Assembly (NCBI RefSeq): GCF_000695255.1
Contig: NZ_JMIB01000028.1
Span: forward strand, 58,719-122,718
Direction: 5' to 3'
Source: Photobacterium galatheae
GTDB lineage: Bacteria > Pseudomonadota > Gammaproteobacteria > Enterobacterales > Vibrionaceae
Length of the DNA: 64,000 nt
Shown: piece by piece, positions 36,142-44,824 of the stretch
Layout: each line of letters starts with the position of its first letter
How positions within the stretch are numbered: position 1 is the stretch's first letter
The notes under the pieces: model-generated
What the model was told of the DNA's origin: nothing
The model's database searches: none
Seen by the model: only the letters and a program-made list of their open reading frames with translations
Program-made: the position numbers and the translations under genes

Positions 36142-36849
36142 TTAGCGTACTGATTGTTCCAGCCATCCTGCAACGGTTTGAACCGGGACAAAACTGTTTT
36201 CTCTGGTCAGCCAGGCGGCCACAGCGTCTGCATTGGGCGGGATGTCCATTTTTGGGAATGACCAAGTGGATTCTGAAACATCGCGGGCGTCGCTTAGCAC
36301 CACATGGTCATATTCAAGCTGTTTTCCGGCATTTTCACCCCGCCGGATCTGGATTTTTTCATTCATGGCCAGAATTACTAAATGCGCCACATAACGGCCT
36401 TTCCCCTTGTATTCGAGCTGAAATGTATCACCGCTGCGTTTCAGAGTCAGGTTATCAGCCGTCTGAGGCTGGCGGGCTGGTAAAGGCTGCCCACGGAAAA
36501 AACCACGCCACTCTTTGCCGTCAATGACAAAGCCCGGGGTATAGACACCGCTCAAGACCTGATATTGATGATAGAGCCGCTGTTTCAGGCTGTATTCAGG
36601 CTTTGAAAATGTGTCTTTCCAGCCCAGATGATCCCAATAATCAACATGGTAAACGACAGGAAGGATCGCTTCCCAGAGCTGATATTGTTGTTTCAGTGAG
36701 CTAGTGAAATGATCGGCGGGTGGGCAACTGGAGCATCCTTGCGACGTAAACAGCTCAATCACCTGCGCAGGTTGCCCCGAGTGTTGCCAGGTTTGTGCCA
36801 GGGTGAATGGGCTGACAGCGAACAAGCCAGCGGCAAGAATCATTTTCAT
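36142..36849 (-). CDS. DUF1223 secreted thioredoxin-like protein
   Basis: A 235-residue exported protein. After the signal peptide (cut near TLAQ) comes VIELFTSQGCSSCPPADHF, the CxxC-type signature of the DUF1223 family, related to thioredoxin folds. The region HVDYWDHLGWKDTFSKPEYSLKQR and PGFVIDGKEWRGFF are further family blocks. A periplasmic redox role is an inference. It is transcribed away from the TetR gene, with a shared 200-bp promoter region. Confidence 0.85.
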   Translation of the reverse strand: MKMILAAGLFAVSPFTLAQTWQHSGQPAQVIELFTSQGCSSCPPADHFTSSLKQQYQLWEAILPVVYHVDYWDHLGWKDTFSKPEYSLKQRLYHQYQVLSGVYTPGFVIDGKEWRGFFRGQPLPARQPQTADNLTLKRSGDTFQLEYKGKGRYVAHLVILAMNEKIQIRRGENAGKQLEYDHVVLSDARDVSESTWSFPKMDIPPNADAVAAWLTRENSFVPVQTVAGWLEQSVR

Positions 36850-37009
36850 TGCTTTATTCTCTTTCTATGCCTTTTTGAAGCAGACCTTGGTTGCAAGGAA
36901 TGTATTTCAGACGGTGTGAATGAATTGGATTTTTGAGCATGACTTGTTCGCGACAGCTTTCGGCATACTGCGAAGTAATAATTAATGAACGGTTGCGTTT
37001 CATAATTGG

Positions 37010-37027
37010 GGTGAGTATATTTTCACC
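37010..37027. promoter_or_regulatory. Candidate operator for the adjacent TetR regulator
   Basis: An 18-bp dyad GGTGA-N8-TCACC lies 26 nt upstream of the TetR start, in the interval shared with the DUF1223 gene. Spacing and place suit an autoregulatory TetR site. Identified by symmetry alone. Confidence 0.35.
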
Positions 37028-37052
37028 ATGATTGTTCTCAAAGAAACGCACG

Positions 37053-37709
37053 ATGAAGACCATGATGAAGAAAGAGGTTCGTCCTGCTCAGGCCGGCAGA
37101 CCCGTTGATCACCAAAAAACGCAGCAGATTTTCTCAGCCATTGACGAAATACTGGCGGTTGAAGGCATAGCCCGTCTTTCCATTGAACGGATTGCAAGTA
37201 CAGCCAAAGTGTCGAAAGTGACTTTATATCGACGCTTTACCAACCTTGAAGGTGTGATTAGTGCTTATGTTGATAGCTTTACGCAAACGGCGCTTGACCT
37301 GCCTTCTTCAGAAGAACAATCGCAAGGAGAATTTTCTCTGGCACAGGCGTTCACTCGGTTAGGAATACAAGTTGTAACTTTGATTAGCCAACCCAGAGTC
37401 ATTGCATTTGATAACGCGATTGCGGCGGCCGGCCCCCAGTTTCAGGGGCTCAAAGCACAGCTGTTTCGTCATGGCCCCCAAAGTGTCGTGGGTCAAATCA
37501 GCCAGATGCTGATTCAGGCCAGGGTAAGTTCATCGCTATTCAGTCATGCGCAACTGGCCGATATGCTGTTTCAGCTCTGGAAAAGTGATTTTTACGATGA
37601 ACTCCGGTTTACGGGAAAGATGTCGTTGGCACCAGAACAGCTTGAACAGCATGTGGCAAACAGAACGCAATTCTTTATGAACCTATTGGAACGGGAATCG
37701 GGTGAATAA
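37053..37709 (+). CDS. TetR/AcrR family transcriptional regulator
   Basis: A 218-residue regulator. The helix-turn-helix region is IDEILAVEGIARLSIERIASTAKVSKVTLYRRFTNLEG in outline, with recognition helix KVSKVTLYRRF. The C-terminal half resembles the TetR_C domain of AefR-like proteins (QPRVIAFDNAIAAAGPQF). Start: first ATG of three; the others lie 9 and 12 nt on. It is followed after 2 nt by an NAD(P)-binding protein gene, its probable target or partner. Confidence 0.85.
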   Translation: MKTMMKKEVRPAQAGRPVDHQKTQQIFSAIDEILAVEGIARLSIERIASTAKVSKVTLYRRFTNLEGVISAYVDSFTQTALDLPSSEEQSQGEFSLAQAFTRLGIQVVTLISQPRVIAFDNAIAAAGPQFQGLKAQLFRHGPQSVVGQISQMLIQARVSSSLFSHAQLADMLFQLWKSDFYDELRFTGKMSLAPEQLEQHVANRTQFFMNLLERESGE

Positions 37710-37711
37710 CT

Positions 37712-38575
37712 GTGTCTGAAAAAATATTAATCGCGGGTGCAACGGGTTATCTGGGAACGCATCTGACGAAGCAGTTGCTGCGCCACGGATGTGATTTTCA
37801 GGCGTTAGCCCGGTATCCGGAAAAGCTAAATGCGATGGGACTCAGTGATCACCAAATTCGTATTGCACAAGTGACTGATCCTGCCTCCCTGAAAGGATGC
37901 TGTGACGGGGTTGATGTTGTGATTTCCTGCATTGGCATTACCCGCCAGCGAGACGGGCTGGGTTATATGGACGTGGATTACCAGGCCAATCTGAATTTGC
38001 TCTTGGAAGCAGAGCGCGCAGGCGTGAAACGGTTTATCTATATTTCTGCTTTCAATGCGCCCAAATTTCAGATGGTTCGGTTACTGAAAGCGAAAGAACG
38101 TTTTGCTTCGCGGCTGTTGATTTCCACGATCGCGAAGCCTTGTGTTATCCGTCCGAATGGATTTTTCTCGGATATGACCGAGTTCTATAAGATGGCAAAA
38201 CGGGGGCGTGTATACCTCTTTGGCACCGGGAAACTGAAGTTGAATCCGATTCATGGTGATGATCTGGCAAATTTTTGTCTGGAAGCCATCGAGACTGATG
38301 ACAAAGAGCTGGATGTTGGTGGGCCTCAAATTCTGACCCACCGGGAAATTGCTGATATTGCTTTCCGAGTTCTGCAACAGCCGGCAAAAGTCACTTGCTT
38401 GCCCGACTGGTTACGAAAAAGCGTGCTGGCTGTCGCTCGTTTACTACCTGAGCAAGTCGCTGGCCCTGTAGAGTTTTTTGCGGCTGCGACCGCTCAGGAT
38501 ATGGTGGCCCCTGTTTATGGCCAGCATACGCTTGAAGCCTATTTCCAGTCACTGCATGCACAACGTGGCGACTGA
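37712..38575 (+). CDS. NAD(P)-binding SDR/NmrA-like protein
   Basis: A 287-residue atypical short-chain dehydrogenase: Rossmann motif ILIAGATGYLGTHLTKQLLRHG, then DVVISCIGITRQ and KRFIYISAFNAP, with no canonical YxxxK active site. That places it with NmrA/complex-I-assembly-like NAD(P)-binding proteins, which sense or bind dinucleotide rather than catalyse. It starts at GTG, two bases after the TetR stop, so translation is coupled. The role is unknown. Confidence 0.82.
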   Translation: MSEKILIAGATGYLGTHLTKQLLRHGCDFQALARYPEKLNAMGLSDHQIRIAQVTDPASLKGCCDGVDVVISCIGITRQRDGLGYMDVDYQANLNLLLEAERAGVKRFIYISAFNAPKFQMVRLLKAKERFASRLLISTIAKPCVIRPNGFFSDMTEFYKMAKRGRVYLFGTGKLKLNPIHGDDLANFCLEAIETDDKELDVGGPQILTHREIADIAFRVLQQPAKVTCLPDWLRKSVLAVARLLPEQVAGPVEFFAAATAQDMVAPVYGQHTLEAYFQSLHAQRGD

Positions 38576-38691
38576 TATTTTAGTGCGTTGGGTGGATTTT
38601 GTACTGATTGTTTGGCTTACAGTCAGTTTTGTTTTTAGATAATGCATCAGAAATACACATATAAATGCATATAACAATCAGGGACAGGAAT

Positions 38692-40374
38692 ATGAGAAGC
38701 AAACACAATGGGTTAAAAGTTTGGGGAATTTCCGTTGTTGCTTTATTTGGTATCGCTGCCTGCGGTGGTGGTGACGGAGAAAAGGGGAATCCGCCAGCAG
38801 CATTTAACCTGACGGAGGTTACGGTTGAACAGGAAGGCTCCGGAAGGGTTAGTTTTGCCTGGCTGCCGTCGGAGAGGGCAGAACGCTATCAGATCTGCAT
38901 TGAAGCACAGCGCCAGTGTACAGCTATTGGTGAAACGACAGGTCATGAACGGATACTTACGCTTCAAAACAGCAAGGCACTCACACAACCCCAGTATTTC
39001 ATACGCGCAATCAATTCAGACGGTTATACCGATTCAAATCTGATGGCACTCCCGGTTGCAGCGCTGACCAAAGCGTCAAAGGTCTTTCTCCCCGCCACGG
39101 ACCAGCAAAAGTCTGTCTTTGCATCGAATGTGAGTATGAGTGCGGATGGCAACACCATTGCGGTTGCTGCACCATTTGACAATATCAGTGATTCATTTTT
39201 TGAACAAAAAGCAGGTGCTGTTTACATCTACCAACGCGATGAAGCCGGTTTCTGGAAAGATCCGGTTCAGATTGTCGCCAGTAATCGCGATGGCTACGAT
39301 TGGTTTGGTATCGGTATCAGCTTGTCTGATGACGGAAAAACACTGGCAGTCGGAGCCAGTGGCGAACAGTCCACATTCGTTGACCGGCCGACGGAAAATA
39401 TGAATGATGCCGTTGGTGCTGTGTATATTTTCGAATCCAATGGTGATGGGAACTGGCAGGAAACGGCGTACATCAAAAGTGCTTCCAGCCTGGATCTATG
39501 GGATCACTTTGGCGGACAGGTTGAACTCAGCGGTAACGGGAAAACGCTGGCTGTCGCCGCCATCGGTCACGATGCAGCGACAACTGATGATCCGCTGGAT
39601 AACTCCAGAATAGACACGGGGGGTGTGTATGTGTTTGAACGCCAGTCCAATGGTACCTGGACTGAAAAACAATACCTGAAAGCAGCCGGCTTGGAAAGAG
39701 AGGCAGGCTATGGTTACACCATGGCGATGGACGGTGCGGGAACGCAACTTGTCGTCGGGATGCCTTATTCTGGTGGTACTGATCGTTATGGTGAAGTCTT
39801 CACTTATTCAAAAGATGCAGATGGCCACTGGCAGCTCGAAGCAATTCTGAACGGAGAAAGGAAACCTGTTGCTAAATTTGGCTCAGAAATTGATATGGAC
39901 AGTCGTGGCGAAACACTGGCGATTGCGATGCCTGGCAGACATGGGTTTGCAACCGGAGTAGTTCGGGTGTACACACGAACGTCTTCGAGCAACTGGACTT
40001 TCAGTGCAGAGATTGCTGATCCAAAGCAGGATAAATACAGTGATTTTGGGCAGCGTGGGCTGAGTGTCAGTCAGGATGGTCAAGTGATAGCCATTGGGGC
40101 AATGGCTACGGATGTGGCTGATCCAGATAATCCGGGAGTTCAAATTACCAAAGCAGGTGCCGTTTATATTTACAGGTTAGATGAACAGCAAAACTGGCAG
40201 CAAAGTGGCATTTTTCATGCCAGAGAAAGCCAAGGGCATGCGTATTTTGGTCATGCGATTGATCTGAGTCAGGATGGCAGTGCTGTTGCAATTGGGTCCA
40301 GTGGTTTAAAGCTCAGAAATCCTCAGGGAACTGGCACCGACAATGATCTGAACAGTAGTGTGGCAATTTATTGA
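38692..40374 (+). CDS. FG-GAP-like beta-propeller lipoprotein
   Basis: A 560-residue lipoprotein: signal MRSKHNGLKVWGISVVALFG and lipobox IAAC followed by GGGDG. A fibronectin-III-like stretch comes next (about 30-125). Residues 130-560 hold about seven repeats of the form D-x-F-G-x-x-I-x-L-S-x-D-G-x-T-L-A-V-G-A (for example DWFGIGISLSDDGKTLAVGA, DHFGGQVELSGNGKTLAVAA) alternating with G-A-V-Y-I-F/Y. This is the FG-GAP/integrin-alpha-like propeller, often calcium binding. It would sit on the envelope; ligand unknown. A strong hairpin with one G-U pair (40389-40416) follows and may end transcription. Confidence 0.85.
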   Translation: MRSKHNGLKVWGISVVALFGIAACGGGDGEKGNPPAAFNLTEVTVEQEGSGRVSFAWLPSERAERYQICIEAQRQCTAIGETTGHERILTLQNSKALTQPQYFIRAINSDGYTDSNLMALPVAALTKASKVFLPATDQQKSVFASNVSMSADGNTIAVAAPFDNISDSFFEQKAGAVYIYQRDEAGFWKDPVQIVASNRDGYDWFGIGISLSDDGKTLAVGASGEQSTFVDRPTENMNDAVGAVYIFESNGDGNWQETAYIKSASSLDLWDHFGGQVELSGNGKTLAVAAIGHDAATTDDPLDNSRIDTGGVYVFERQSNGTWTEKQYLKAAGLEREAGYGYTMAMDGAGTQLVVGMPYSGGTDRYGEVFTYSKDADGHWQLEAILNGERKPVAKFGSEIDMDSRGETLAIAMPGRHGFATGVVRVYTRTSSSNWTFSAEIADPKQDKYSDFGQRGLSVSQDGQVIAIGAMATDVADPDNPGVQITKAGAVYIYRLDEQQNWQQSGIFHARESQGHAYFGHAIDLSQDGSAVAIGSSGLKLRNPQGTGTDNDLNSSVAIY

Positions 40375-40448
40375 TACATCAGTAATTGGCAAGAGCGACG
40401 AATCAGTCGTTCTTGCAATCCATTGAGTATGCCGTTAGTGTGTTGAAC

Positions 40449-40502
40449 ATGAACTCGAATTTTCCTCAATTCACCTTATCTATTCGCTGGTGGCGCTCCT
40501 AA
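40449..40502 (+). CDS. Putative Trp-rich leader peptide of trpS
   Basis: A 17-codon frame ATG...TAA, MNSNFPQFTLSIRWWRS, 121 nt upstream of the tryptophanyl-tRNA synthetase start. Tandem TGG codons near the end, directly at the 5' arm of a hairpin, are the hallmark of ribosome-mediated attenuation leaders such as trpL. The ribosome-binding site is weak, which lowers confidence. Confidence 0.55.
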   Translation: MNSNFPQFTLSIRWWRS

Positions 40503-40521
40503 GGGAGCGGCACTGAATTTT
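40490..40521 (+). promoter_or_regulatory. Candidate Trp-codon attenuator of trpS
   Basis: Stem GTGGCGCTCC/GGGAGCGGCAC (one G-G mismatch) with loop TAA, then GAATTTTTA. The 5' arm overlaps the second Trp codon, so a ribosome stalled for lack of Trp-tRNA would cover it and block the stem. A second stem, CGTTCATT/AATGAACG with inner TGCC/GGCA, follows at 40524-40559 before the trpS start. Confidence 0.5.
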
Positions 40522-40623
40522 TACGTTCATTTGCCGCCGGAAATGGCAGCCAATGAACGCAATCTCTCCGATCTGATGTTTCCTTTGGCTGCTATGAACT
40601 GGCTTTATTCAAGGAAACTCAAG

Positions 40624-41622
40624 ATGAAAGAACGCATTCTTACTGGTGACAGACCAACCGGCCCCCTGCATTTAGGGCATTTTGTCGGGTCACTTCAGCA
40701 ACGGGTCACACTTCAACATTCCCACGACCAAACCATTCTGGTTGCAGATTTACAGGCGTTGACTGATAACGGCCAGAATCCGCAAAAGATCTCAGATAAT
40801 ATTCTGAATGTTGTCGCAGACTATCTGGCTGTGGGGATTGATCCAGAAAAAACCACGATCTGTCTTCAGTCGGCATTACCGGCCTTGTCTGAATTAACTA
40901 TGTATTACTCGAATCTGGTATCGATTGCCCGGCTGGAACGGAACCCGACGGTTAAAAACGAAATTCATTACCGGGGATTCGGAAAAACGATCCCGGCCGG
41001 ATTTTTAACTTACCCGATCAGCCAGGCGGCTGACATTACAGCTTTTCGGGCGACACAAGTGCCTGTTGGCGATGATCAATTGCCGATGATCGAGCAGACC
41101 AATGAAATTGTCAGGCGTTTTAACTCAGTCGTTCATGATCAGGTGCTTTGTGAATGCCGGGCGATGCTGAGTCACTTCCCAAGGCTTCCCGGCATTGATG
41201 GCAAAGCGAAGATGTCGAAATCGTTAGGTACAGCAATTTCGCTGGGTGCCACAGCGAATGAGATACGCAAAGCGGTGAAAGCGATGTACACCGACCCAAA
41301 TCACTTACGCATTGACGATCCGGGACAGACAGAAGGGAACGTCGTATTTACTTATCTGGATGCGTTTCATCCGGACAAAACGTTCGTTGAGGAACTGAAA
41401 GCACATTATCGTCGGGGTGGGCTAGGTGACGGAAAAACGAAACAGATCCTGGAAGATTGTTTGCAATCTATGCTGGATCCTATCCGGGCAGAGCGCGAAA
41501 GATTACTGGCCGATAAAGCCATGCTGATTGAGGTGCTCAGAGCTGGCACAGAGAAAGCCAATACAGTCAGTCAAGGCGTGTTACTTGATGTGAAGCGAGC
41601 TTTAGGGATTGCCCTGTTCTGA
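40624..41622 (+). CDS. trpS: Tryptophanyl-tRNA synthetase, GDRPTG type
   Basis: A 332-residue class Ic synthetase charging tRNA-Trp. The HIGH-like motif is LHLGH in GDRPTGPLHLGHFVGSL and the KMSKS motif is intact (KAKMSKSLG). The usual gammaproteobacterial enzyme opens with SGxQPSGxLxIGNY; this protein has the GDRPTG form common in Firmicutes and in auxiliary TrpRS of actinomycetes. It may be a second copy, some of which resist tryptophan analogues such as indolmycin. The ATG has AAGGAA eight bases upstream; the open frame upstream overlaps the leader and is not used. The upstream leader suggests control by Trp-tRNA charging. Confidence 0.9.
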   Translation: MKERILTGDRPTGPLHLGHFVGSLQQRVTLQHSHDQTILVADLQALTDNGQNPQKISDNILNVVADYLAVGIDPEKTTICLQSALPALSELTMYYSNLVSIARLERNPTVKNEIHYRGFGKTIPAGFLTYPISQAADITAFRATQVPVGDDQLPMIEQTNEIVRRFNSVVHDQVLCECRAMLSHFPRLPGIDGKAKMSKSLGTAISLGATANEIRKAVKAMYTDPNHLRIDDPGQTEGNVVFTYLDAFHPDKTFVEELKAHYRRGGLGDGKTKQILEDCLQSMLDPIRAERERLLADKAMLIEVLRAGTEKANTVSQGVLLDVKRALGIALF

Positions 41623-41626
41623 AAAA

Positions 41627-41652
41627 ATCCGGCTGTAGAGATACAGCCGGAT
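41627..41652. terminator. Terminator between trpS and yceI
   Basis: Eleven-base perfect stem ATCCGGCTGTA/TACAGCCGGAT with a GAGA loop. A run of A on the left gives a T-run for the minus-strand yceI transcript; it may serve both genes. Confidence 0.82.
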
Positions 41653-41675
41653 GGATTGATGAGGGTGAATTCGCG

Positions 41676-42245
41676 TTATTTGCGAACACCCTCAACATGC
41701 AGTTCCATGTCTGCATAGCTGGAGGTACCCATGACTTGAATACCGAAATCAGCCAGTTCAATACGGGTGGTGCCTGTAAAACCAGCGCGGTAACCGCCCC
41801 ACGGATCTTTACCAGCACCTACAAATTCAGCATCAATCGTGATTGGCTTGGTTTGTCCATGCAGGGTCAGGTCACCATCAATGGCCAGTTTGCCATTACC
41901 TTTATCGGTCACTTTGGTGCTGGTAAAGGTCGCTTCAGGATATTTGCGAACTTCCAGAAAATCTTCGCTGCGAACGTGCTTGTCACGGTCGGCATGGTTT
42001 GAATCGAAGCTGGTGGTGTCGACATTCACAGTTACTTTTGAAGCGGCGATATTTTGAGGATCGTAGCTGAAACTGCCGTCAAAAGTATTAAAACGCGCTT
42101 TAATGAAGCTGTAGCCCAGGTGACTGATTTTCAGGTTGACAGATGCATGTGCACCTTTGTTATCAATCATGTAATCTGCCGCATTGGCAAATCCTGGAAC
42201 AACCAGAGCCGCAGCCAGACTTAAAGCGGTAAGATGCTTCTTCAT
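41676..42245 (-). CDS. yceI: YceI family periplasmic lipid-binding protein
   Basis: A 189-residue exported protein: signal peptide MKKHLTALSLAAALVVPGFANA, then the YceI lipocalin-like barrel (HASVNLKISHLGYSFIKARF, VTVNVDTTSFDSNHADRDKH, GDLTLHGQTKPI). YceI proteins bind isoprenoid lipids and respond to base or osmotic stress. It overlaps the end of the upstream cytochrome b561 gene by 4 nt, the usual yceJ-yceI order. Confidence 0.92.
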   Translation of the reverse strand: MKKHLTALSLAAALVVPGFANAADYMIDNKGAHASVNLKISHLGYSFIKARFNTFDGSFSYDPQNIAASKVTVNVDTTSFDSNHADRDKHVRSEDFLEVRKYPEATFTSTKVTDKGNGKLAIDGDLTLHGQTKPITIDAEFVGAGKDPWGGYRAGFTGTTRIELADFGIQVMGTSSYADMELHVEGVRK

Positions 42246-42784
42246 TTTTCCTTCACTCCCAACATTTTTTTTAGGGTATTATCTTTATTGATAAAATGGT
42301 GTTTTATGGCTGCTGCTGCATGCAGAACAGCTAATCCAATCAGGGTATAAGCAAGATATTCGTGTATTGCACCAGCAATGTCGGATTGATCCGGGAACAG
42401 TTCACCCATCGACGGTACAGTCAGCCAGTTGAAAACATCAATGCCACGACCATCAGAAGTCGAAATCAGATAGCCACTGATAAACAATCCGAACAGCAGT
42501 ATATAAATGACGGCGTGTGCCAATTTCGCCGAGATTTTTTCGAAATCAGAACCATTGATTGCTGGTTGCTTTTTCATCCTTTTCCAGAGAAGGCGAAACA
42601 GGGTCGCAGCCATCAGACACAGGCCAATCGATTTATGCCAGTGTGGGGCAGTGGTATACCACGAAGAATAATAATTCAAATCGACCATCCACAGGCCGAC
42701 CGCAAAGAGCCCGATAATCACAACAGCACTAAGCCAATGCAGGGTAATTGATACCCAATCGTAATGAGTGACCTCTTGTTTCAT
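42242..42784 (-). CDS. yceJ: Cytochrome b561 family protein YceJ
   Basis: A 180-residue membrane protein with four hydrophobic helices and the conserved heme-ligand His residues (YDWVSITLHWLSAVVI near the start, WHKSIGLCLM, FGLFISGYLIS, LAVLHAAAAIKHHFI near the end). The family moves electrons in the inner membrane, probably between quinol and a periplasmic partner. It is translationally coupled to yceI. Confidence 0.9.
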   Translation of the reverse strand: MKQEVTHYDWVSITLHWLSAVVIIGLFAVGLWMVDLNYYSSWYTTAPHWHKSIGLCLMAATLFRLLWKRMKKQPAINGSDFEKISAKLAHAVIYILLFGLFISGYLISTSDGRGIDVFNWLTVPSMGELFPDQSDIAGAIHEYLAYTLIGLAVLHAAAAIKHHFINKDNTLKKMLGVKEK

Positions 42785-42960
42785 GTATCCGGATATCCTG
42801 AATGAGAACTACTTCCCTATTCTAGAGGCAAATGTTTCAAAAATCAGTGCATTATGTTGAACAAGCTCTTCGAATAAATCGAACGAGTCTGGAAAAGCCA
42901 ATGAAATCGCGATGTAATTGACCAGAAATCAAGAAGAGGAAATTGTAAATAGATATGACA

Positions 42961-42979
42961 ACCCTCTTTTCAAGAGGGT
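42961..42979 (-). terminator. Hairpin downstream of the HAD gene
   Basis: Stem ACCCTCTT/AAGAGGGT with a TTC loop, 34 nt beyond the HAD gene stop on the minus strand; the T-run is weak. Confidence 0.5.
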
Positions 42980-43012
42980 CGTTCAGCAGTTTATTGCTTC
43001 TTAATCATTCAC

Positions 43013-43717
43013 TTAACGCTGAATGTCATTTTCGTGACGCCAGTTCATGATCGTCCATTCCTGCATTTGGGCATGCAATGCTAAGGCAGGATCTGGGTTG
43101 ACTGCGAAAGGGAAATCAACGGCCTGAAGAAGTGGCAGGTCGTTCATCGAATCGGTGTAACAATACAGGCTTTGAAATTGGGTTGCTTGATTGAGCAGCC
43201 ATGCATTTAATCGCGTGACTTTCCCCTCACGATAACTGAGCGTGCCGGTGGTACTGCCGGTGTAGATACCGTTGATGGTCTCCAGATGAATTGCAAGTGC
43301 ATCGTCAACCTGCAGCATTTCAGCAATTGGTTTGACAAGATGCTCACTTGTTGCGGAGATAATAATGACGGTATCCCCCCGCTTCTTGTGCCATGCAATG
43401 CGTTCTGAGGCATCTGGGAAAATAGCAGGCTGAATTCGTTGTTCAACGAACTCTGTAATGAATGGCAGCAGATCCTGTGCTGATTTACCCGTGATTGGCG
43501 CAAGCGTCGCAGCCATGTAGGATTTCATATCCATCTTGCCTTTCGCATAATCTTGCATCAGTGCCTGTTCCTGTTTGAGCAGATGCTCTGACGCCAGACC
43601 TTTATCGACCAGAAATCTTACCCATAGCGAAGCCGAGTCTGCGGCAATCAGGGTTTCATCTAAATCGAAGATGGCAAGATTAGGTAATTTTGTGATGGGT
43701 TGCGTGTTGGAGAACAA
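43013..43717 (-). CDS. HAD-IB family hydrolase (SerB-like phosphatase)
   Basis: A 234-residue HAD phosphatase: motif I AIFDLDETLIAADS, motif II VIIISATSEHLV, motif III Lys in YREGKVTRL and motif IV YTDSMNDLPLL. It belongs to the HAD-IB (SerB-related) group; the substrate is unknown, and these often act on phospholipid-derived or small phosphate esters. It starts at TTG, supported by the AAGGAAAG site seven bases upstream and by the lack of an ATG before motif I. Confidence 0.85.
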   Translation of the reverse strand: MFSNTQPITKLPNLAIFDLDETLIAADSASLWVRFLVDKGLASEHLLKQEQALMQDYAKGKMDMKSYMAATLAPITGKSAQDLLPFITEFVEQRIQPAIFPDASERIAWHKKRGDTVIIISATSEHLVKPIAEMLQVDDALAIHLETINGIYTGSTTGTLSYREGKVTRLNAWLLNQATQFQSLYCYTDSMNDLPLLQAVDFPFAVNPDPALALHAQMQEWTIMNWRHENDIQR

Positions 43718-43878
43718 CGTGTCTTTCCTTTCCTTCAGATTTAAGGGCTAAGATTATGTGCGAAGCATGACACGAATGTTTCAGTGAAATGTCGGTTTGA
43801 AGTCACCTCGCCTGTGTGGATTCAGGAAAATTAACTTTTTTGTGACATTTTTCCCAGCGTGAGCGCATAAACTTCACA

Positions 43879-43896
43879 TGTCTCAAATTTGAGACA
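43879..43896. promoter_or_regulatory. 18-bp perfect palindrome upstream of the EAL gene
   Basis: TGTCTCAAATTTGAGACA, symmetric without a loop, ends 83 nt before the EAL gene start, in the promoter interval shared with the HAD gene. The form suits a dimeric regulator site. GTTTTT follows, so a terminator function is a weaker alternative. Confidence 0.45.
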
Positions 43897-43979
43897 GTTT
43901 TTGGTCGCCACTCTCTATTATAGTTCGGCGGTTTTACGTGAGGATGTAAGCAAGCTGGATCGCTTGCCCGACGGAGCGT

Positions 43980-44795
43980 ATGCCAATTCATTCATCGTGT
44001 GAAGAGATAAATGTGAGCAAAATTATCGCCACAATCCAAGACATTGATATGTACCTGAGAACGGAATCTGACGGAAGTATGAGTGCTGCGTACGATGCCT
44101 ATCAAATTAAAACAGCGTTTCAGCCGATTCATACCGTTCATGGTGACATCTTTGGCTATGAAGCCTTGGCCCGTGTCTATAATGAGGCGGGTGATGAGCT
44201 GAAAACAGAGCCTTTTTTTACGTCTGAATATCTTGATATCACGGATCAAGTCAACCTGGACAGGTTGGCAAGAGCGATCCATGTGAAAAATTTTGCCCGT
44301 TTTTTTCCGACCCATTTCCTTTTCATTAATATGATGCCAGACATGCTCCTGGCACATCACAGGCAAGCATCAGCAGAAAAACGTAACGAATTTGGTGGGC
44401 TGTCCAGTCAGGTTTATGTGGAGTTACTTGAACACGACTGTTCATGCAATCATGAACTTCAGTGTGTTCTGCATCAGATGCGGGCGCAAGGATTGAAAAT
44501 TGCGATTGATGACTATGGTGTGAAAGCCTCTTCTGAACGCCGGGCGCGTTTGTTAAATCCGGATATGATTAAAGTTGATCGTTCTTTATTGGCTGACTAT
44601 CTGGCTGGGGAGACACAGCCGTTGAATCAGGTTGTGGCACTTGCTCATGAATTAGGGGCGACACTCTTGCTGGAAGGTGTTGAGAACGAAGCAGGACGGG
44701 AAGTCGCGACTCGTTTGGGGGTCGATTATATGCAGGGTTTTTATCTTGGTCGTCCGCAGCTCTTATCTGAAATGCTGGAATCAAGGGTTTACTGA
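43980..44795 (+). CDS. EAL-domain protein (putative cyclic-di-GMP phosphodiesterase)
   Basis: A 271-residue single-domain EAL protein. Signature residues are retained: GYEALARV (EAL motif), LLEHD, IAIDDYG (the DDFG-like metal site), MIKVDRSL (catalytic Lys-Val-Asp) and LLEGVENE. The family hydrolyses c-di-GMP to pGpG. N-terminal residues 1-40 are extra and have no recognised sensor. With the essential acids present, activity is likely; several EAL-only proteins instead act as regulators. Start ATG follows CGGAGCGT. The gene is convergent with fumC. Confidence 0.88.
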   Translation: MPIHSSCEEINVSKIIATIQDIDMYLRTESDGSMSAAYDAYQIKTAFQPIHTVHGDIFGYEALARVYNEAGDELKTEPFFTSEYLDITDQVNLDRLARAIHVKNFARFFPTHFLFINMMPDMLLAHHRQASAEKRNEFGGLSSQVYVELLEHDCSCNHELQCVLHQMRAQGLKIAIDDYGVKASSERRARLLNPDMIKVDRSLLADYLAGETQPLNQVVALAHELGATLLLEGVENEAGREVATRLGVDYMQGFYLGRPQLLSEMLESRVY

Positions 44796-44807
44796 GGTAA
44801 ACCCTTG
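44782..44807. terminator. Perfect hairpin between EAL gene and fumC
   Basis: Eleven-base stem CAAGGGTTTAC/GTAAACCCTTG with a TGAG loop that includes the EAL gene's stop codon. No long T-run follows, so it may be a weak bidirectional terminator. Confidence 0.6.
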
Positions 44808-44824
44808 CTCTATCACTTGTGTGC

